Shown here: positions 12,801-20,841 of the stretch, in pieces
Numbering within the stretch: position 1 is the stretch's first letter
Layout: the number at the start of each line of letters is the position of its first letter
Assembly: GCA_035575515.1 (NCBI GenBank)
Contig: DATLXU010000118.1
Coordinates: 1 to 32,753 of the forward strand
Origin: DATLXU01 sp035575515
GTDB taxonomy: Bacteria; Acidobacteriota; Blastocatellia; UBA7656
Length of the DNA stretch: 32,753 nt
Reading direction: 5' to 3'
Notes under the pieces: model-generated
The model's database searches: none
Seen by the model: only the letters and a program-made list of their open reading frames with translations
Told to the model about the DNA's origin: nothing
Translations under genes and position numbers: made by a program

Positions 12801-14160
12801 CGAGATTGCCGACTGCTGCGGCTGCGGGCGGAGCCGAGCTTGTGAATACGAAAACGCCTTCCGAAGTCGCCGGGTCAGCATCAACAGTGGCATCTGGTTC
12901 TTGAATGAAGAACCCGTTGCTCTTTATGCCGGTGACGATGCCTCTGGTCGAGACCACGTTGCCCACAAGAGGCGAGCTTGCGCCGTTGCCCTGAATGTCG
13001 TGAATCGAAGTGAGCGTCACATCGTCGTTCGTGATTGTGCCCGTGCCTTGAATGTCGCCCGCGGTTGCGCCTGTGATATTTGTGACGTTGACGAAGAATG
13101 TTTCGTTCGGCTCAACCGTCGTGTCCCCGTTGACCGTAACGTCAAACGTATAGGTCGAGCTTCCCGATGGAATGGTCTGAGCCGTGAGCGACTTGGCGAC
13201 ATAATCATTGTTGGCAGTGGTCGCCGTGTTATCCGCCGTTGCGATGTCGAAGGTCACGCCTCCCGCACCTGCGGGCGATGACAAGCTCACAGTGAAGGTG
13301 AAGGTAGTCGTGCCGCTGTCGCCTTCGGCCATCGTTACGTCATTTATTGAAACCGTTGTTCCGCCGCCCGGATTTGGAGTCAGTGAGAAATCGTCAACCG
13401 CCAATCCATCGTCAGCGCCAGCAGCGTTGAAATCGGTCCAGCGAATAAAAAAGGTTGTGCCGTTAGCGATGCTTAATCCCGAGATAGTGTTGGTGATGGC
13501 CGTGCGGTTCGCGGCGTTGTTGCCATCGAGCGCGCCAGCCGTCGTTGCGGTCTTTATGAGATTCGTGAAGTCGAGCGCGTTCACGTCGGTCCACGTGCCT
13601 GTGGTCAGGCTTGTAGCGTCAAGACTGTATTGAAAATCAATCCTGTCATCGCGCGCCGTGCTGGTATTGCCAATTCGCCATTGCTCGCCAGTGTAAGAGA
13701 TGGCAAGCGAAGTTATGGTCACACCAGTGTTATTTGTGAAGCACGCACCGATTGTTGGAATGAGCGAACCGCTTTGAAGCCCGCCGAATGCGCGGTCTGT
13801 ATTTCCGCTCGCGCCAAAACTGTAGGTATCGCCCGTAGTGGATGAGCCGGTTCCCGCAGTGTACGTAGTGTTGGCGTTGGTTCCAGATTCGGAGAAGGCC
13901 CATCCAGCAGGAAGTGTGCTCGACGTACCGGTGCTGGCCAGAATGTTGAAGTCCTGCGTGTAGGCTACGCCAGCAGCCGCCAAGCTTATGCAGGAAGATT
14001 GCACAGGCTGCGGGGCGCTGCGGCTGACTGGCGGCAAAGTGATGGGAAGAGCGAGCAGGCTCACGGTTAATATGAAGAGCGAAACAGCCCACCGCTTTTT
14101 CAAACCTGTTCGAGTGTTGCTGATGGATAAAGAGGGAGTGTGTGAAGGCATTTTTTTCAT
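9859..14160 (-). CDS. ExeM/NucH-type secreted multidomain nuclease
   Basis: This 1,433-residue exported protein, starting from the ATG at 14160, has a signal peptide with hydrophobic core SLFILTVSLLALPITL. Then come a jelly-roll-like region (about 50-265), a Calx-beta domain (about 270-373; INDVTMAEGDSGTTTFTFTV) and an OB-fold-like region starting LTSIHDIQGNG (about 378-). An endonuclease/exonuclease/phosphatase domain (about 650-985) follows with VASFNMERFF, IIGIEEMEN, LVGDFNAFEFND, LDHALVN and LSDHDPLVAYF. After it are two DUF11 repeats (about 995-1240), a HYR domain (about 1250-1330) and a Cys-rich C-terminal module. It should degrade extracellular DNA or phosphodiesters for nutrients or biofilm control. 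In-frame starts at 14187 (ATG) and 14277 (GTG) exist; all lack a strong ribosome site. It is transcribed alone, divergent from the dehydrogenase. Confidence 0.85.
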   Translation of the reverse strand: MKKMPSHTPSLSISNTRTGLKKRWAVSLFILTVSLLALPITLPPVSRSAPQPVQSSCISLAAAGVAYTQDFNILASTGTSSTLPAGWAFSESGTNANTTYTAGTGSSTTGDTYSFGASGNTDRAFGGLQSGSLIPTIGACFTNNTGVTITSLAISYTGEQWRIGNTSTARDDRIDFQYSLDATSLTTGTWTDVNALDFTNLIKTATTAGALDGNNAANRTAITNTISGLSIANGTTFFIRWTDFNAAGADDGLAVDDFSLTPNPGGGTTVSINDVTMAEGDSGTTTFTFTVSLSSPAGAGGVTFDIATADNTATTANNDYVAKSLTAQTIPSGSSTYTFDVTVNGDTTVEPNETFFVNVTNITGATAGDIQGTGTITNDDVTLTSIHDIQGNGASSPLVGNVVSTRGIVTGIKSNGFFIQEPDATVDADPATSEGVFVFTSSAPPAAAAVGNLVQVTATVSEFVPSADPLQPPLTELTSPAVSLISTGNPLPAAISLTATFPDPAGAFDQLERLEGMRVSVASLTVVGPTQGSTDEVNASGSSNGVFYGVVTGVARPFREPGIQAPDPAPSGAIPPIPRFDSNPERIRVDSDGQTGATAIDVGAGAVVTGLVGPLDYAFRTYTILPDPASPPMASGGPVPLAVTAPLGTEFTVASFNMERFFDNVNDPAIGEPVLTTTAFNKRLAKASLAIRNYLLSPDIIGIEEMENLSTLQALAAQISSDALAAMQPDPMYAAYLVEGNDVGGIDVGFLVKTAPVAGSTPRVTVNAIVQELKNTLFVNPDSSTELLNDRPPLRLMAVINHPNGASFPVTVIVNHLRSLNDVGSNAAGSNGWATLGERVRAKRQKQAEDLANLVQARQIADPSERIILVGDFNAFEFNDGFVHSMGVIAGTPAPDNETAVPGDGVDLVNPDLVNLFDTPPPSERYSFVFDGNAQSLDHALVNSALIASTVARRIEHARIDADFPETARSSAITPARLSDHDPLVAYFQVASFATANISITKMDGTDPVIAGANETYTITVTNNGPDAAENVSLSDTLPAGTSFVSFSAPAGWTSTTPAVGAGGTVTSSIASLPVGSAVFTLTVNIDPSVANDTVISNTATVTSTTADTNANDNSSMATTTVTQKADLAVIKSDSPDPACVNGNITYTINFANNGLGPALNASVTDTVPANTTFISAAVMSGTGWTTTSPAVGGTGNVTFSKSSVGIGETATFQMVVKVNAGTTAGTVINNSATASTTSPEANAANDTGTATTTVDNIKPAFGSCPNVTARTANPNDTSVAVNYATPTATDNCAVASVVCNPPSGSVFAVGQTNVTCTATDTAGNMATCTFKVTVFDVCLQDDTNPNNVILFNSFTGDYVLCCGTFKASGRGVVNKHAAIIKLQDDATDRRLNVEISLPQRIGVASLQMPPGTRRCIITDRNYSNNSCNCSAP

Positions 14161-14174
14161 GGTCGTAGAAAGCC

Positions 14175-14196
14175 TCACAGTGCGCATCACTGGTGA
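14175..14196. promoter_or_regulatory. Near-palindrome just upstream of the nuclease start
   Basis: TCACAGTG-CGCAT-CACTGGTGA pairs fully apart from one extra G in the right arm. It lies 15 bases ahead of ATG 14160, where it could hide the ribosome-binding region or serve as an operator. If translation begins at ATG 14187 it is partly coding. Confidence 0.35.
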
Positions 14197-14410
14197 ATAC
14201 AATGCGAAACCGTAGAAAAGCTCTTTCCTTTCTAATGAATCTTGGACATCTCTAAGGAGCAACCTGAGAGAACTCACTCAAGTCGTGCGCATTCTATGTG
14301 AGTTATGCCGATAGAGCAAGCCGATAATGTCGTTCTGCGTGTCGTTTTGCATAAACGTCGTGTGCTACTCTTTTAGAGTGAATAACTGCGAACCGAAGGA
14401 GGGGAATTAT

Positions 14411-15814
14411 ATGGCAATAGCTACCATCAATCCTGCAACGGGCGAGACTCTTAAAACCTTCAACGCGCTAACTGACTCCGAGCTTGAAAAGAAGATTCAT
14501 CTCTCAGCGGATGCATTCCGCGAGCATCGCCGGTCGTCTTTCCGAGAGCGCGCCGAAAAGATGACGCGCGCGGCTGAGATTCTGGAAAACGAGAAAGAAA
14601 AGTTTGGCCGCGTGATGACCGCAGAGATGGGCAAGCCCATCAAAGCGGCGATTGCCGAAGCTGAAAAATGCGCGTGGGTCTGCCGTTACTACGCCGAGAA
14701 CGCCGAATCGTTTCTCAGCGACGAAGAAATCAAAACCAACGCGACGCGCAGCTTCATTCGTTATCAACCAATCGGGCCGGTGCTTGCCGTTATGCCATGG
14801 AACTTTCCTTTCTGGCAGGTTTTTAGATTCGCCGCGCCCGCTCTGATGGCCGGAAACACTGGACTCTTAAAACATGCTTCAAACGTTCCGCAGTGCGCGC
14901 TCGCAATCGAAGGGATTTTTCTTCGCGCGGGTTTTCGTGAAGGCGCGTTTCAAACTTTGCTCATTGGCTCGGACAAAGTCGCGCGCGTGATTGATGATCC
15001 GCGCGTTCGGGCCGCTACGCTCACGGGAAGTTTTCCCGCAGGTTCGAGCGTCGCGAGCCAGGCAGGGAAGAGAATCAAAAAGACCGTGCTTGAGCTTGGC
15101 GGAAGCGATCCGTTCATCGTAATGCCGAGCGCAAATCTCGACGAAGCAATTGCGACTGCTGTCAAAGCGCGCACGATAAATAACGGACAGTCGTGCATCG
15201 CCGCAAAGCGATTCATTGTTCATGAAAAAATTTACGACGAGTTTGAGCGCGACTTTGTTCGGCAGATGGAATCACTCAAAGTGGGCGACCCGATGGATGA
15301 ATCAACCGACATCGGCCCGCTTGCTACGGCAGACATTCTCGACGATCTGGAAAAGCAGGTGAACGAAACCAAGCGAGCAGGCGCGCGCGTGCTCACAGGC
15401 GGAAGGCGGCTCGATGGATCGGGCTTTTATTACGCGCCGACTGTGCTTGCAAACATCCCGAAAGATTCGCCCGCCTATCGTGAAGAGTTATTCGGCCCTG
15501 TGGCTTCGCTCTTTCGAGTGCGCGATATTGATGAAGCGATTCGGATTGCAAACGACACGACGTTCGGTCTTGGCAGCGCGGGGTGGACGAATGACGAACG
15601 TGAGCGCGAGCGGCTCATCAATGAGCTTGAAGCCGGATGCGTATTCATCAACGGGATGGTCGCAAGCGACCCGCGACTGCCGTTCGGCGGCGTGAAAGAA
15701 TCGGGCTACGGGCGCGAGCTGAGCGCCTTCGGTATTCGCGAGTTCGTCAATATCAAAACAGTCTGGATAAAAGACGACGAGCGGGCGGCGCACAATCGCC
15801 GCGAGGCAGAATAA
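14411..15814 (+). CDS. NAD(P)-dependent aldehyde dehydrogenase, succinate-semialdehyde dehydrogenase type
   Basis: This 467-residue cytoplasmic enzyme oxidises an aldehyde to the acid; the closest subgroup is succinate-semialdehyde dehydrogenase (GABA shunt), judging from PIGPVLAVMPWNFPFWQVFR and LPFGGVKESGYGREL. The catalytic Cys is in NNGQSCIAAKRF (about residue 262) and the general base Glu in TVLELGGSDPF (about 228). The usual TGSE of the cofactor site reads TGSF here, a possible cofactor-site change. Start set at 14411, where AGGAGGGG precedes the ATG; an upstream in-frame start at 14327 has no ribosome site. It stands alone on the plus strand between a divergent nuclease and a convergent peptidase. 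Confidence 0.88.
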   Translation: MAIATINPATGETLKTFNALTDSELEKKIHLSADAFREHRRSSFRERAEKMTRAAEILENEKEKFGRVMTAEMGKPIKAAIAEAEKCAWVCRYYAENAESFLSDEEIKTNATRSFIRYQPIGPVLAVMPWNFPFWQVFRFAAPALMAGNTGLLKHASNVPQCALAIEGIFLRAGFREGAFQTLLIGSDKVARVIDDPRVRAATLTGSFPAGSSVASQAGKRIKKTVLELGGSDPFIVMPSANLDEAIATAVKARTINNGQSCIAAKRFIVHEKIYDEFERDFVRQMESLKVGDPMDESTDIGPLATADILDDLEKQVNETKRAGARVLTGGRRLDGSGFYYAPTVLANIPKDSPAYREELFGPVASLFRVRDIDEAIRIANDTTFGLGSAGWTNDERERERLINELEAGCVFINGMVASDPRLPFGGVKESGYGRELSAFGIREFVNIKTVWIKDDERAAHNRREAE

Positions 15815-15856
15815 GACTGCGGAATGGCTTTGCAGTTCTGTGATTCACTGCGTCTT

Positions 15857-15893
15857 TGCGCCTCTGCGTGAGGCAGGTTCTCGCAGAGGCGCA
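15857..15893. repeat. Inverted repeat between convergent dehydrogenase and peptidase genes
   Basis: TGCGCCTCTGCG (15857-15868) and CGCAGAGGCGCA (15882-15893) form a perfect 12-bp stem with a 13-base loop. Flanking words (CTGCGTCTTTGCG) are degenerate copies of the same motif, so it is an iterated intergenic repeat. It could end transcription from both sides but has no U-tract. Confidence 0.7.
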
Positions 15894-15920
15894 GAACTGA
15901 ATCCGTAATCGTCAATCGGA

Positions 15921-17606
15921 TTAACGATTGGACTGAGCGACGGGCTGACCCGGCAGCGGCTTGCGCGGAAGCTTCTCGTCGCGCATCGCCGTGTTATAGA
16001 CAAACGCTGCAACGATGACGGCCATCTGCTTCATGTCGTCTTCCTGAATCCGATCATACACGTCCTGATTCGAGTGGTGAGTGCGAGTGTCGTACTCAAT
16101 CGGGTCCTGTATGAACTGGAATCCCGGAATGCCTACCGCGTCAAACGAGAGGTGATCCGTGCCGCCCGTGTTGGCAATCGAAATCGTCGCGAAGTTGTTC
16201 TCCTTCGATGTGCCAAGCATATCTTTGAATGGTGCGAACCACTGGCGGAAGATATTTCGCACCTGCTCGTTGCCTTGCAGGTATATGCCGCGAATCTTGC
16301 CCGTGCCATTGTCAATGTTGAAGTATCCTGAAATCTTCTGCTGCTCCGGCTTCAACTCAACCTGCGGGGTCGTCTGTTGTGACTGAGAACCTGCGCCGCC
16401 CGCCTGCGGCATTGTCACTTTTCCGAAATGCTCCGTGACGTAGCCGCGCGAGCCGAGCAAGCCCTGCTCTTCGCCGCTCCACAATCCAATGCGAATCGTG
16501 CGGCGCGGCTTTAATCCGAGCGATTGAAGAATTCTGACGGCTTCCATCATGACGGCGGAACCGGCGGCGTTGTCTGTTGCGCCAGTGCCCGCGTGCCACG
16601 AATCGAAGTGCGCGCCCAGCATCACGACTTCATCTTTCAAATCGGTGCCGGGAATTTCGGCGATGACGTTGTAGCCGTTCATGTCCTGATCGGTGAAGCG
16701 CGAGTTTATGCCGACTTCAAGCTCGACGGGCGCGCCTTTTTCAACCATGCGAACGATGCGGTTGTAGTGCTCGACGGCGACGACTGCTTGAGGAACAGTC
16801 TTCACGTCTTTCGACCAGGCTCTTGGTCTTTGATCAAATGGCGTGTCAACGGGCGCGGGGATTGTGACCGCGCTGACGAAGATAGTTCCGCCGTCGCCGC
16901 GCGTCAGCCCGCCGCTAGGCTCAAGTATGACCGCCGCGCCTTCCGATTGCGCAAGCTGCCATTTCTTATTCATCAACTCGGCGGCGGCTCTCTGCTCAGG
17001 CGTCATCTCGAACCGGAATCGCTGCCCGCTCGAAGGCTCTGCGTCGGCGAGCCTCAACAGGTCGTCGTTGCTCAAACGCTTTCCGAGCGGCTCCATCAGC
17101 GCCTTCACCTCGCGCGGAGGCGAGATCAATACGATAGCCCCTTTGAGCTTGCCTTTGTACTTATCGAGGTCTTCGGCGGTCTTCGCGTTCAGGTAAACGA
17201 CAGGCCCGCGCACCACTCCGTTGGTCGGAGGCGACCACGCCTTCGGGTATGCGATGATCGGGTAGAAGTGAGGCTTCACGATATTTGCCGTGAACCCTTC
17301 GAGCGTCCAGCCGCGACCGAAATTCCCCCACGATTCGAGATGAGCGTTTTGAAGCCCCCACGAGGCGAGCTTATTCTTTGCCCACTCCTGCGCCTCTCTT
17401 ATCTGAGGCGAATTCGTCAGTCGCGGCCCGTAGACGTCGGTCAGGTAGCTTATTATCTCCATGACCTGCGAATGTTTCAGGCCCTCTTCTTTGATCTTTG
17501 CAATCGCGTCCGTGTCAATCTTCTCTTGCGGCTGTTGAGCGACGGCAGCCGTCGTGGAAAGCAAGAGAATCACCAGCAAAACGATAGATGTATATCGCCT
17601 GAGCAT
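15921..17606 (-). CDS. M28-family zinc metallopeptidase with PA domain, exported
   Basis: This 561-residue protein starts at ATG 17606, which follows GGAGG; longer starts lack a site. It has an N-terminal signal peptide (YTSIVLLVILLLSTTAAVA, cleavage near QQ). A PA-type insert (GPVVYLNAKTAEDLDKYKGK, then LKGAIVLISPP) is followed by the M28 core with di-zinc ligands in GAHFDSWHAGTGATDNAAGS, WSGEEQGLLGSRGY, GGTDHLSF and THHSNQDVYD. It should be an aminopeptidase or carboxypeptidase-Q-like enzyme acting on peptides outside the cytoplasm. It lies 97 bases downstream of the penicillin acylase gene on the same strand, probably one transcript of secreted amide-bond hydrolases. The segment after the SRGYVTEHFG block is Gln-rich and looks like a disordered loop. 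Confidence 0.9.
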   Translation of the reverse strand: MLRRYTSIVLLVILLLSTTAAVAQQPQEKIDTDAIAKIKEEGLKHSQVMEIISYLTDVYGPRLTNSPQIREAQEWAKNKLASWGLQNAHLESWGNFGRGWTLEGFTANIVKPHFYPIIAYPKAWSPPTNGVVRGPVVYLNAKTAEDLDKYKGKLKGAIVLISPPREVKALMEPLGKRLSNDDLLRLADAEPSSGQRFRFEMTPEQRAAAELMNKKWQLAQSEGAAVILEPSGGLTRGDGGTIFVSAVTIPAPVDTPFDQRPRAWSKDVKTVPQAVVAVEHYNRIVRMVEKGAPVELEVGINSRFTDQDMNGYNVIAEIPGTDLKDEVVMLGAHFDSWHAGTGATDNAAGSAVMMEAVRILQSLGLKPRRTIRIGLWSGEEQGLLGSRGYVTEHFGKVTMPQAGGAGSQSQQTTPQVELKPEQQKISGYFNIDNGTGKIRGIYLQGNEQVRNIFRQWFAPFKDMLGTSKENNFATISIANTGGTDHLSFDAVGIPGFQFIQDPIEYDTRTHHSNQDVYDRIQEDDMKQMAVIVAAFVYNTAMRDEKLPRKPLPGQPVAQSNR

Positions 17607-17703
17607 TTTGTCCTCCAGTGGAATTAGTTTTTGCAGTAATGATTTATGCAAGGTTCAAGTGACTAATACTCGCGCCTGACGCCTGCGGTTACTGTTTTTC
17701 TGG

Positions 17704-20082
17704 CTACTGCTGCCCGCCTCTTGGCACGAGCAGCAATCGCTCGGTCGAGTTCTGTTCAATCTTTTCGCGGCTGAAGAGCATCGGGAAATACTTGCCTTCA
17801 GTCCATAGCGGCAACAAGTCCGAGTAATGCGGGCTTGTTGGCTGGCCCGATTGGCCGGGCACGTTGATGACAACGGAGTTATCCCAATTGCTCAGGTCCA
17901 GTATCTCTCGAAATGACGCGCCGCTCGTCTGCCGAAATCCCGCGCCGCCCGTAGCCATCACCGTGTTCGCGTCGCCGCCGCGCGCGACCGATTTCAAATC
18001 AAACACAGCGCGCACAGCCTCATTGGTCGAAAGCTGATGTTTGAACTCCGCAACGTGAAGCTCGCCCCACCGCCATTTCTTCATATCGGCTCCGAGCTTC
18101 GAGCGCAATTCCGCGAGGCTTTCGGCAAGGCTCTTGATTAAAAGCTGATCCCGCTTCGATTTCGGGTCTGAACCAAAACTTCTGACATCAGGGTTGTTGA
18201 GCGAACGAATCATCTTCCTAAACAAAGTCGCTCCATTAACGAGCGAGCGCGCTTCGGCGGGCACAATCAAATCAGCGAAGTTCGCGCCGAGCTTTTGAAT
18301 CCACACTTCGTAGAGCGCGGCTGCGGCTGAGTCCTTCGATAAAACATTGTCCCAATTCAAAAGCATCTCGCGCGCTTCGTTCAATTCAGTCGTTTCAACC
18401 TTCACCGCTCTGAGCAGCGGCACAAGCTCGCGCGCTGGAAGCGACACCTGATCGTGCTGCAATCGCTCGAAGTCCGCGACGGTGAACGCTCGGCCCGCGC
18501 GCAGGACTTCTTCAATGCGGCGAAAGCGAAAGGGAGCGGCCCACTCAAAATTGATTTCGTGCTTGTAGTCTTCGGGGGTGATCTTATGATTCGCTGTCGC
18601 TATGAAATGTTTCTTGGGGTTGTATGCTCTCGGCAGTTCTGAAAGCGGCAGGAATCCGCTCCACTCGTATTTGCCAGAATCGCCGGGCACTGGAAGCAAC
18701 CCGGACCAGTTGCGGCGGACCGGCGCAAGCCCTGCTGCCTGCCAGCCGATGTTGCCTTCGATATCTGCATAGACGAGATTTTCCGAAGGCACTTTCCATC
18801 GCTCAAGCGCCTTCAAGAACTCCTGCCAGTTCCGCGCGCGGTCGAGCGAAAGTGACGCGAGGTAGCCAGCCGAGCCGGGTTCGCTCCCGACCCATCGCAG
18901 CGCGTAAGCGCGATGAAGTTTCTCGTCCTGATAAATCACAGGCCCGTGCCGCGTGAATCGAAGCTCGATTTCAATCGGCTCAGCTTTTCCTTTTACATTC
19001 AACCGCTCGCGCTCGACGCGCATCTCCTCCCATTGGCCTTTATAGCGATAGCGAGTCGCGTTCTGCGGATCAGTCTGCTCGACATAGATGTCTTGCTGGT
19101 CAATGCCGACAATTGTGAATCCAAATCCTATGCGCTCGTTGTGACCCGCAGCGACGCCGGGAAGCGCAGGCTCGCCCGCGCCAATCACATTCCACCCCGG
19201 CCCGACGAGATGAACCAGATAGCGAAGCGACGGCAACGTGATTTGACGGTGCGGATCGTTTGCAAGTATCGGCTTGCCCGTTTGCGTGAGCGAGCCATCA
19301 ACGACCCAGTTGTTGCTCCCTTCGGTGGATGTGAAAGAGACGGGGGCGCTCGCCGTGCCTGCCGCGCCGAGCACTTTGCTGTCAATTCCGTTGATGTCGA
19401 GGCCAGCAGGGATTTCGAGTTTTTTGAAAGGATCGGTTTCGAGCAACTTTTCTGTCTTTTCGGTTCCGATGAGCCGGACGAGTTGCGCGCGCAGCACTTC
19501 GCGGCTGGCGTTGTTCGTCATCACATAGCCCGCCATTCGGGCGAGACATGTCTCCGGCGTCCACAGTTCGGGTCGTATGCCCGTGATTTGAAACTCAATC
19601 GGCAGGTTGTCGCGGCTGGTTTCGATGAAAGCGTTCACGCCGCGCACGAACGACTCGACTATTTGTCGCGCGTCGGACGCATAGCTCTGCCACTCAGCCT
19701 GCATATCGCCGCGATAGCGCATCAGTCGGGCGAAGCGGTCCCGCTCGATGGCCTGCGGGCCGAGCGCTTCAGCAAGCTTGCCCTCGCCCGCGCGCCGCCA
19801 CATCTCCATTTGCCAGAGGCGGTCCTGCGCGGCGACAAATCCTTGAGCGAAGAATAAATCCTCGACCGTCTGCGCGTAGATGTGAGCCACGCCCCAGCGG
19901 TCGCGCAGGACCTCGACAGGCTTTCGAAGTCCCGCAAGCTCAATGCGCCCGGCAGTTTGAGCAAGCGTTGCGCGAGCGCGATTGGCAAGCTCATCTGAGG
20001 AAGGCGAAGCAACTTTGCTTTGACTTGCGGCTAACTGAGCAGCCAGCGCGAGAGCGATTATTGATGAGAGATATTTTTTCAT
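17704..20082 (-). CDS. Penicillin acylase-family (S45) N-terminal nucleophile hydrolase, exported
   Basis: This 792-residue precursor has a signal peptide (MKKYLSSIIALALAAQLAAS). The alpha-chain signature includes RDRWGVAHIYAQTVEDLFF and AQDRLWQMEMWRRAGEG. A linker peptide is removed autocatalytically just before the nucleophile Ser at the start of SNNWVVDGS (about residue 255). The beta chain includes ANDPHRQITLPS, GVAAGHNERIGFG and TANHKITPE. Length and order are normal for the family, which cleaves amide bonds in penicillins, acyl-homoserine lactones or other N-acyl compounds; substrate is not predictable here. It leads an operon with the M28 peptidase. The predicted promoter and a leader inverted repeat are described separately. 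Confidence 0.92.
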   Translation of the reverse strand: MKKYLSSIIALALAAQLAASQSKVASPSSDELANRARATLAQTAGRIELAGLRKPVEVLRDRWGVAHIYAQTVEDLFFAQGFVAAQDRLWQMEMWRRAGEGKLAEALGPQAIERDRFARLMRYRGDMQAEWQSYASDARQIVESFVRGVNAFIETSRDNLPIEFQITGIRPELWTPETCLARMAGYVMTNNASREVLRAQLVRLIGTEKTEKLLETDPFKKLEIPAGLDINGIDSKVLGAAGTASAPVSFTSTEGSNNWVVDGSLTQTGKPILANDPHRQITLPSLRYLVHLVGPGWNVIGAGEPALPGVAAGHNERIGFGFTIVGIDQQDIYVEQTDPQNATRYRYKGQWEEMRVERERLNVKGKAEPIEIELRFTRHGPVIYQDEKLHRAYALRWVGSEPGSAGYLASLSLDRARNWQEFLKALERWKVPSENLVYADIEGNIGWQAAGLAPVRRNWSGLLPVPGDSGKYEWSGFLPLSELPRAYNPKKHFIATANHKITPEDYKHEINFEWAAPFRFRRIEEVLRAGRAFTVADFERLQHDQVSLPARELVPLLRAVKVETTELNEAREMLLNWDNVLSKDSAAAALYEVWIQKLGANFADLIVPAEARSLVNGATLFRKMIRSLNNPDVRSFGSDPKSKRDQLLIKSLAESLAELRSKLGADMKKWRWGELHVAEFKHQLSTNEAVRAVFDLKSVARGGDANTVMATGGAGFRQTSGASFREILDLSNWDNSVVINVPGQSGQPTSPHYSDLLPLWTEGKYFPMLFSREKIEQNSTERLLLVPRGGQQ

Positions 20083-20104
20083 AGCCTTGTTGAGCGACGC
20101 TGCG

Positions 20105-20132
20105 CCCGCAACGATGATTCAATTGTTGCGGG
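20105..20132. promoter_or_regulatory. Inverted repeat in the penicillin acylase leader
   Basis: CCCGCAAC (20105-20112) and GTTGCGGG (20125-20132) are perfect 8-base arms around 12 bases. They lie in the untranslated leader between the predicted promoter and the acylase ATG, about 22 bases before it. This could be an operator or an mRNA hairpin controlling translation. Confidence 0.5.
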
Positions 20133-20171
20133 CCATCTCGCTTGCCTCGTTAACCTGTAATTGAGAAGGCT

Positions 20172-20200
20172 ATGCTAGTTCTCGCCCCGCTGCGCGTCAA
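20172..20200 (-). promoter_or_regulatory. Predicted promoter of the acylase-peptidase operon
   Basis: On the minus strand TTGACG (20200-20195) and TAGCAT (20177-20172) are 17 bases apart. The same -10 hexamer TAGCAT occurs at the polA promoter in this window. The resulting leader is about 80 bases long. Confidence 0.6.
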
Positions 20201-20223
20201 CTGGTTTTAGTTTTCAGGATCAC

Positions 20224-20268
20224 CGCCAGCCTGAAAGCGGCTCTTGGAGCCGGTTTCAAGGCGGGCGG
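20224..20268. repeat. Long imperfect hairpin between the receiver gene and the acylase operon
   Basis: CCGCCAGCCTGAAAGCGGCTC pairs with GAGCCGGTTTCAAGGCGGGCGG across a TTG loop, giving a stem of about 21 bp with two mismatches and one bulge. It lies 24 bases beyond the receiver gene's stop, so it may end that transcript although no T-run follows. The stability is well above chance. Confidence 0.65.
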
Positions 20269-20291
20269 CTGCGAAGGCTAAAAATTGAAAG

Positions 20292-20699
20292 CTAATTCTG
20301 CGGCGCTTTCTTTTGAGGCTTGCTGCGGGCTTTTTCCAGCTCTTCGGCCATAGTTTGGCGGAGCGAGCCGAGACCATTGCCCTTGTAGACGTAAGCGTTA
20401 GCGCCGCAGGCTGTCGCTTCGTGGTCTTCGCTTCCCATTGATGCAGCAGAGTAGAAGATGATGGGAGTTTGGCGACCTATTGCTCGAATCTGGCGGCAGA
20501 GTTCAATACCGTCAAGATCGGGAAGCCAGTTGTCGAGCACTATCAAATCGAAGCTGCGTTCGAGAAGTTGTTTTAGACCGTCGGTTGCGGTTGCGACTAT
20601 CGTAGCCCTGTAGCCCCATTCTTCAAACAATAGCTCAAGCATCTTGCGTGTGTCTTCGTGGTCTTCCACGAGCAGTACCGAAGGCAATTCAGTTGCCAT
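20292..20699 (-). CDS. Stand-alone response-regulator receiver protein
   Basis: This 135-residue protein is a single CheY-like receiver domain. Acidic pocket E12-D13 sits in LLVEDHED, the phospho-acceptor is D56 in IVLDNWLPDLDG, the switch Ser is in IIFYSAAS, and the conserved Lys is in AYVYKGNG. The last 15 residues are a basic, disordered tail (ARSKPQKKAPQN). It has no output domain, so it must act through protein contacts or phosphotransfer. No histidine kinase is in the window. GAGGTG precedes the ATG by about five bases. It is divergent from polA. Confidence 0.9.
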   Translation of the reverse strand: MATELPSVLLVEDHEDTRKMLELLFEEWGYRATIVATATDGLKQLLERSFDLIVLDNWLPDLDGIELCRQIRAIGRQTPIIFYSAASMGSEDHEATACGANAYVYKGNGLGSLRQTMAEELEKARSKPQKKAPQN

Positions 20700-20805
20700 A
20701 TCTACACCTCACTGGGTGCGACCATCTGTCCTTATCCTCGCACAATAATTGGGCTTATTGCAACAAGAATCATTAAGGCCGATGAACTCGTCGGCAGCCG
20801 CTTGC

Positions 20806-20835
20806 TTGACACTCGCATTTTGCGGCCCGTAGCAT
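20806..20835 (+). promoter_or_regulatory. Predicted polA promoter giving a leaderless transcript
   Basis: A consensus -35 TTGACA (20806-20811) and a -10 TAGCAT (20830-20835) are separated by 18 bases. Only six bases separate the -10 box from the polA ATG at 20842, so transcription should begin at or beside the start codon. No Shine-Dalgarno is present. Confidence 0.6.
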
Positions 20836-20841
20836 GATTTT

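Noticed and set aside
16524..17627. Long plus-strand open frame (367 codons) antisense to the M28 peptidase
   Set aside because: Composition is rich in Arg, His and Val, as in GC-rich antisense frames. The minus-strand frame carries all the motifs and a signal peptide.
18913..19857. Long plus-strand open frame (314 codons) antisense to the penicillin acylase
   Set aside because: It has no ribosome site and no motifs; the opposite strand encodes conserved acylase motifs.
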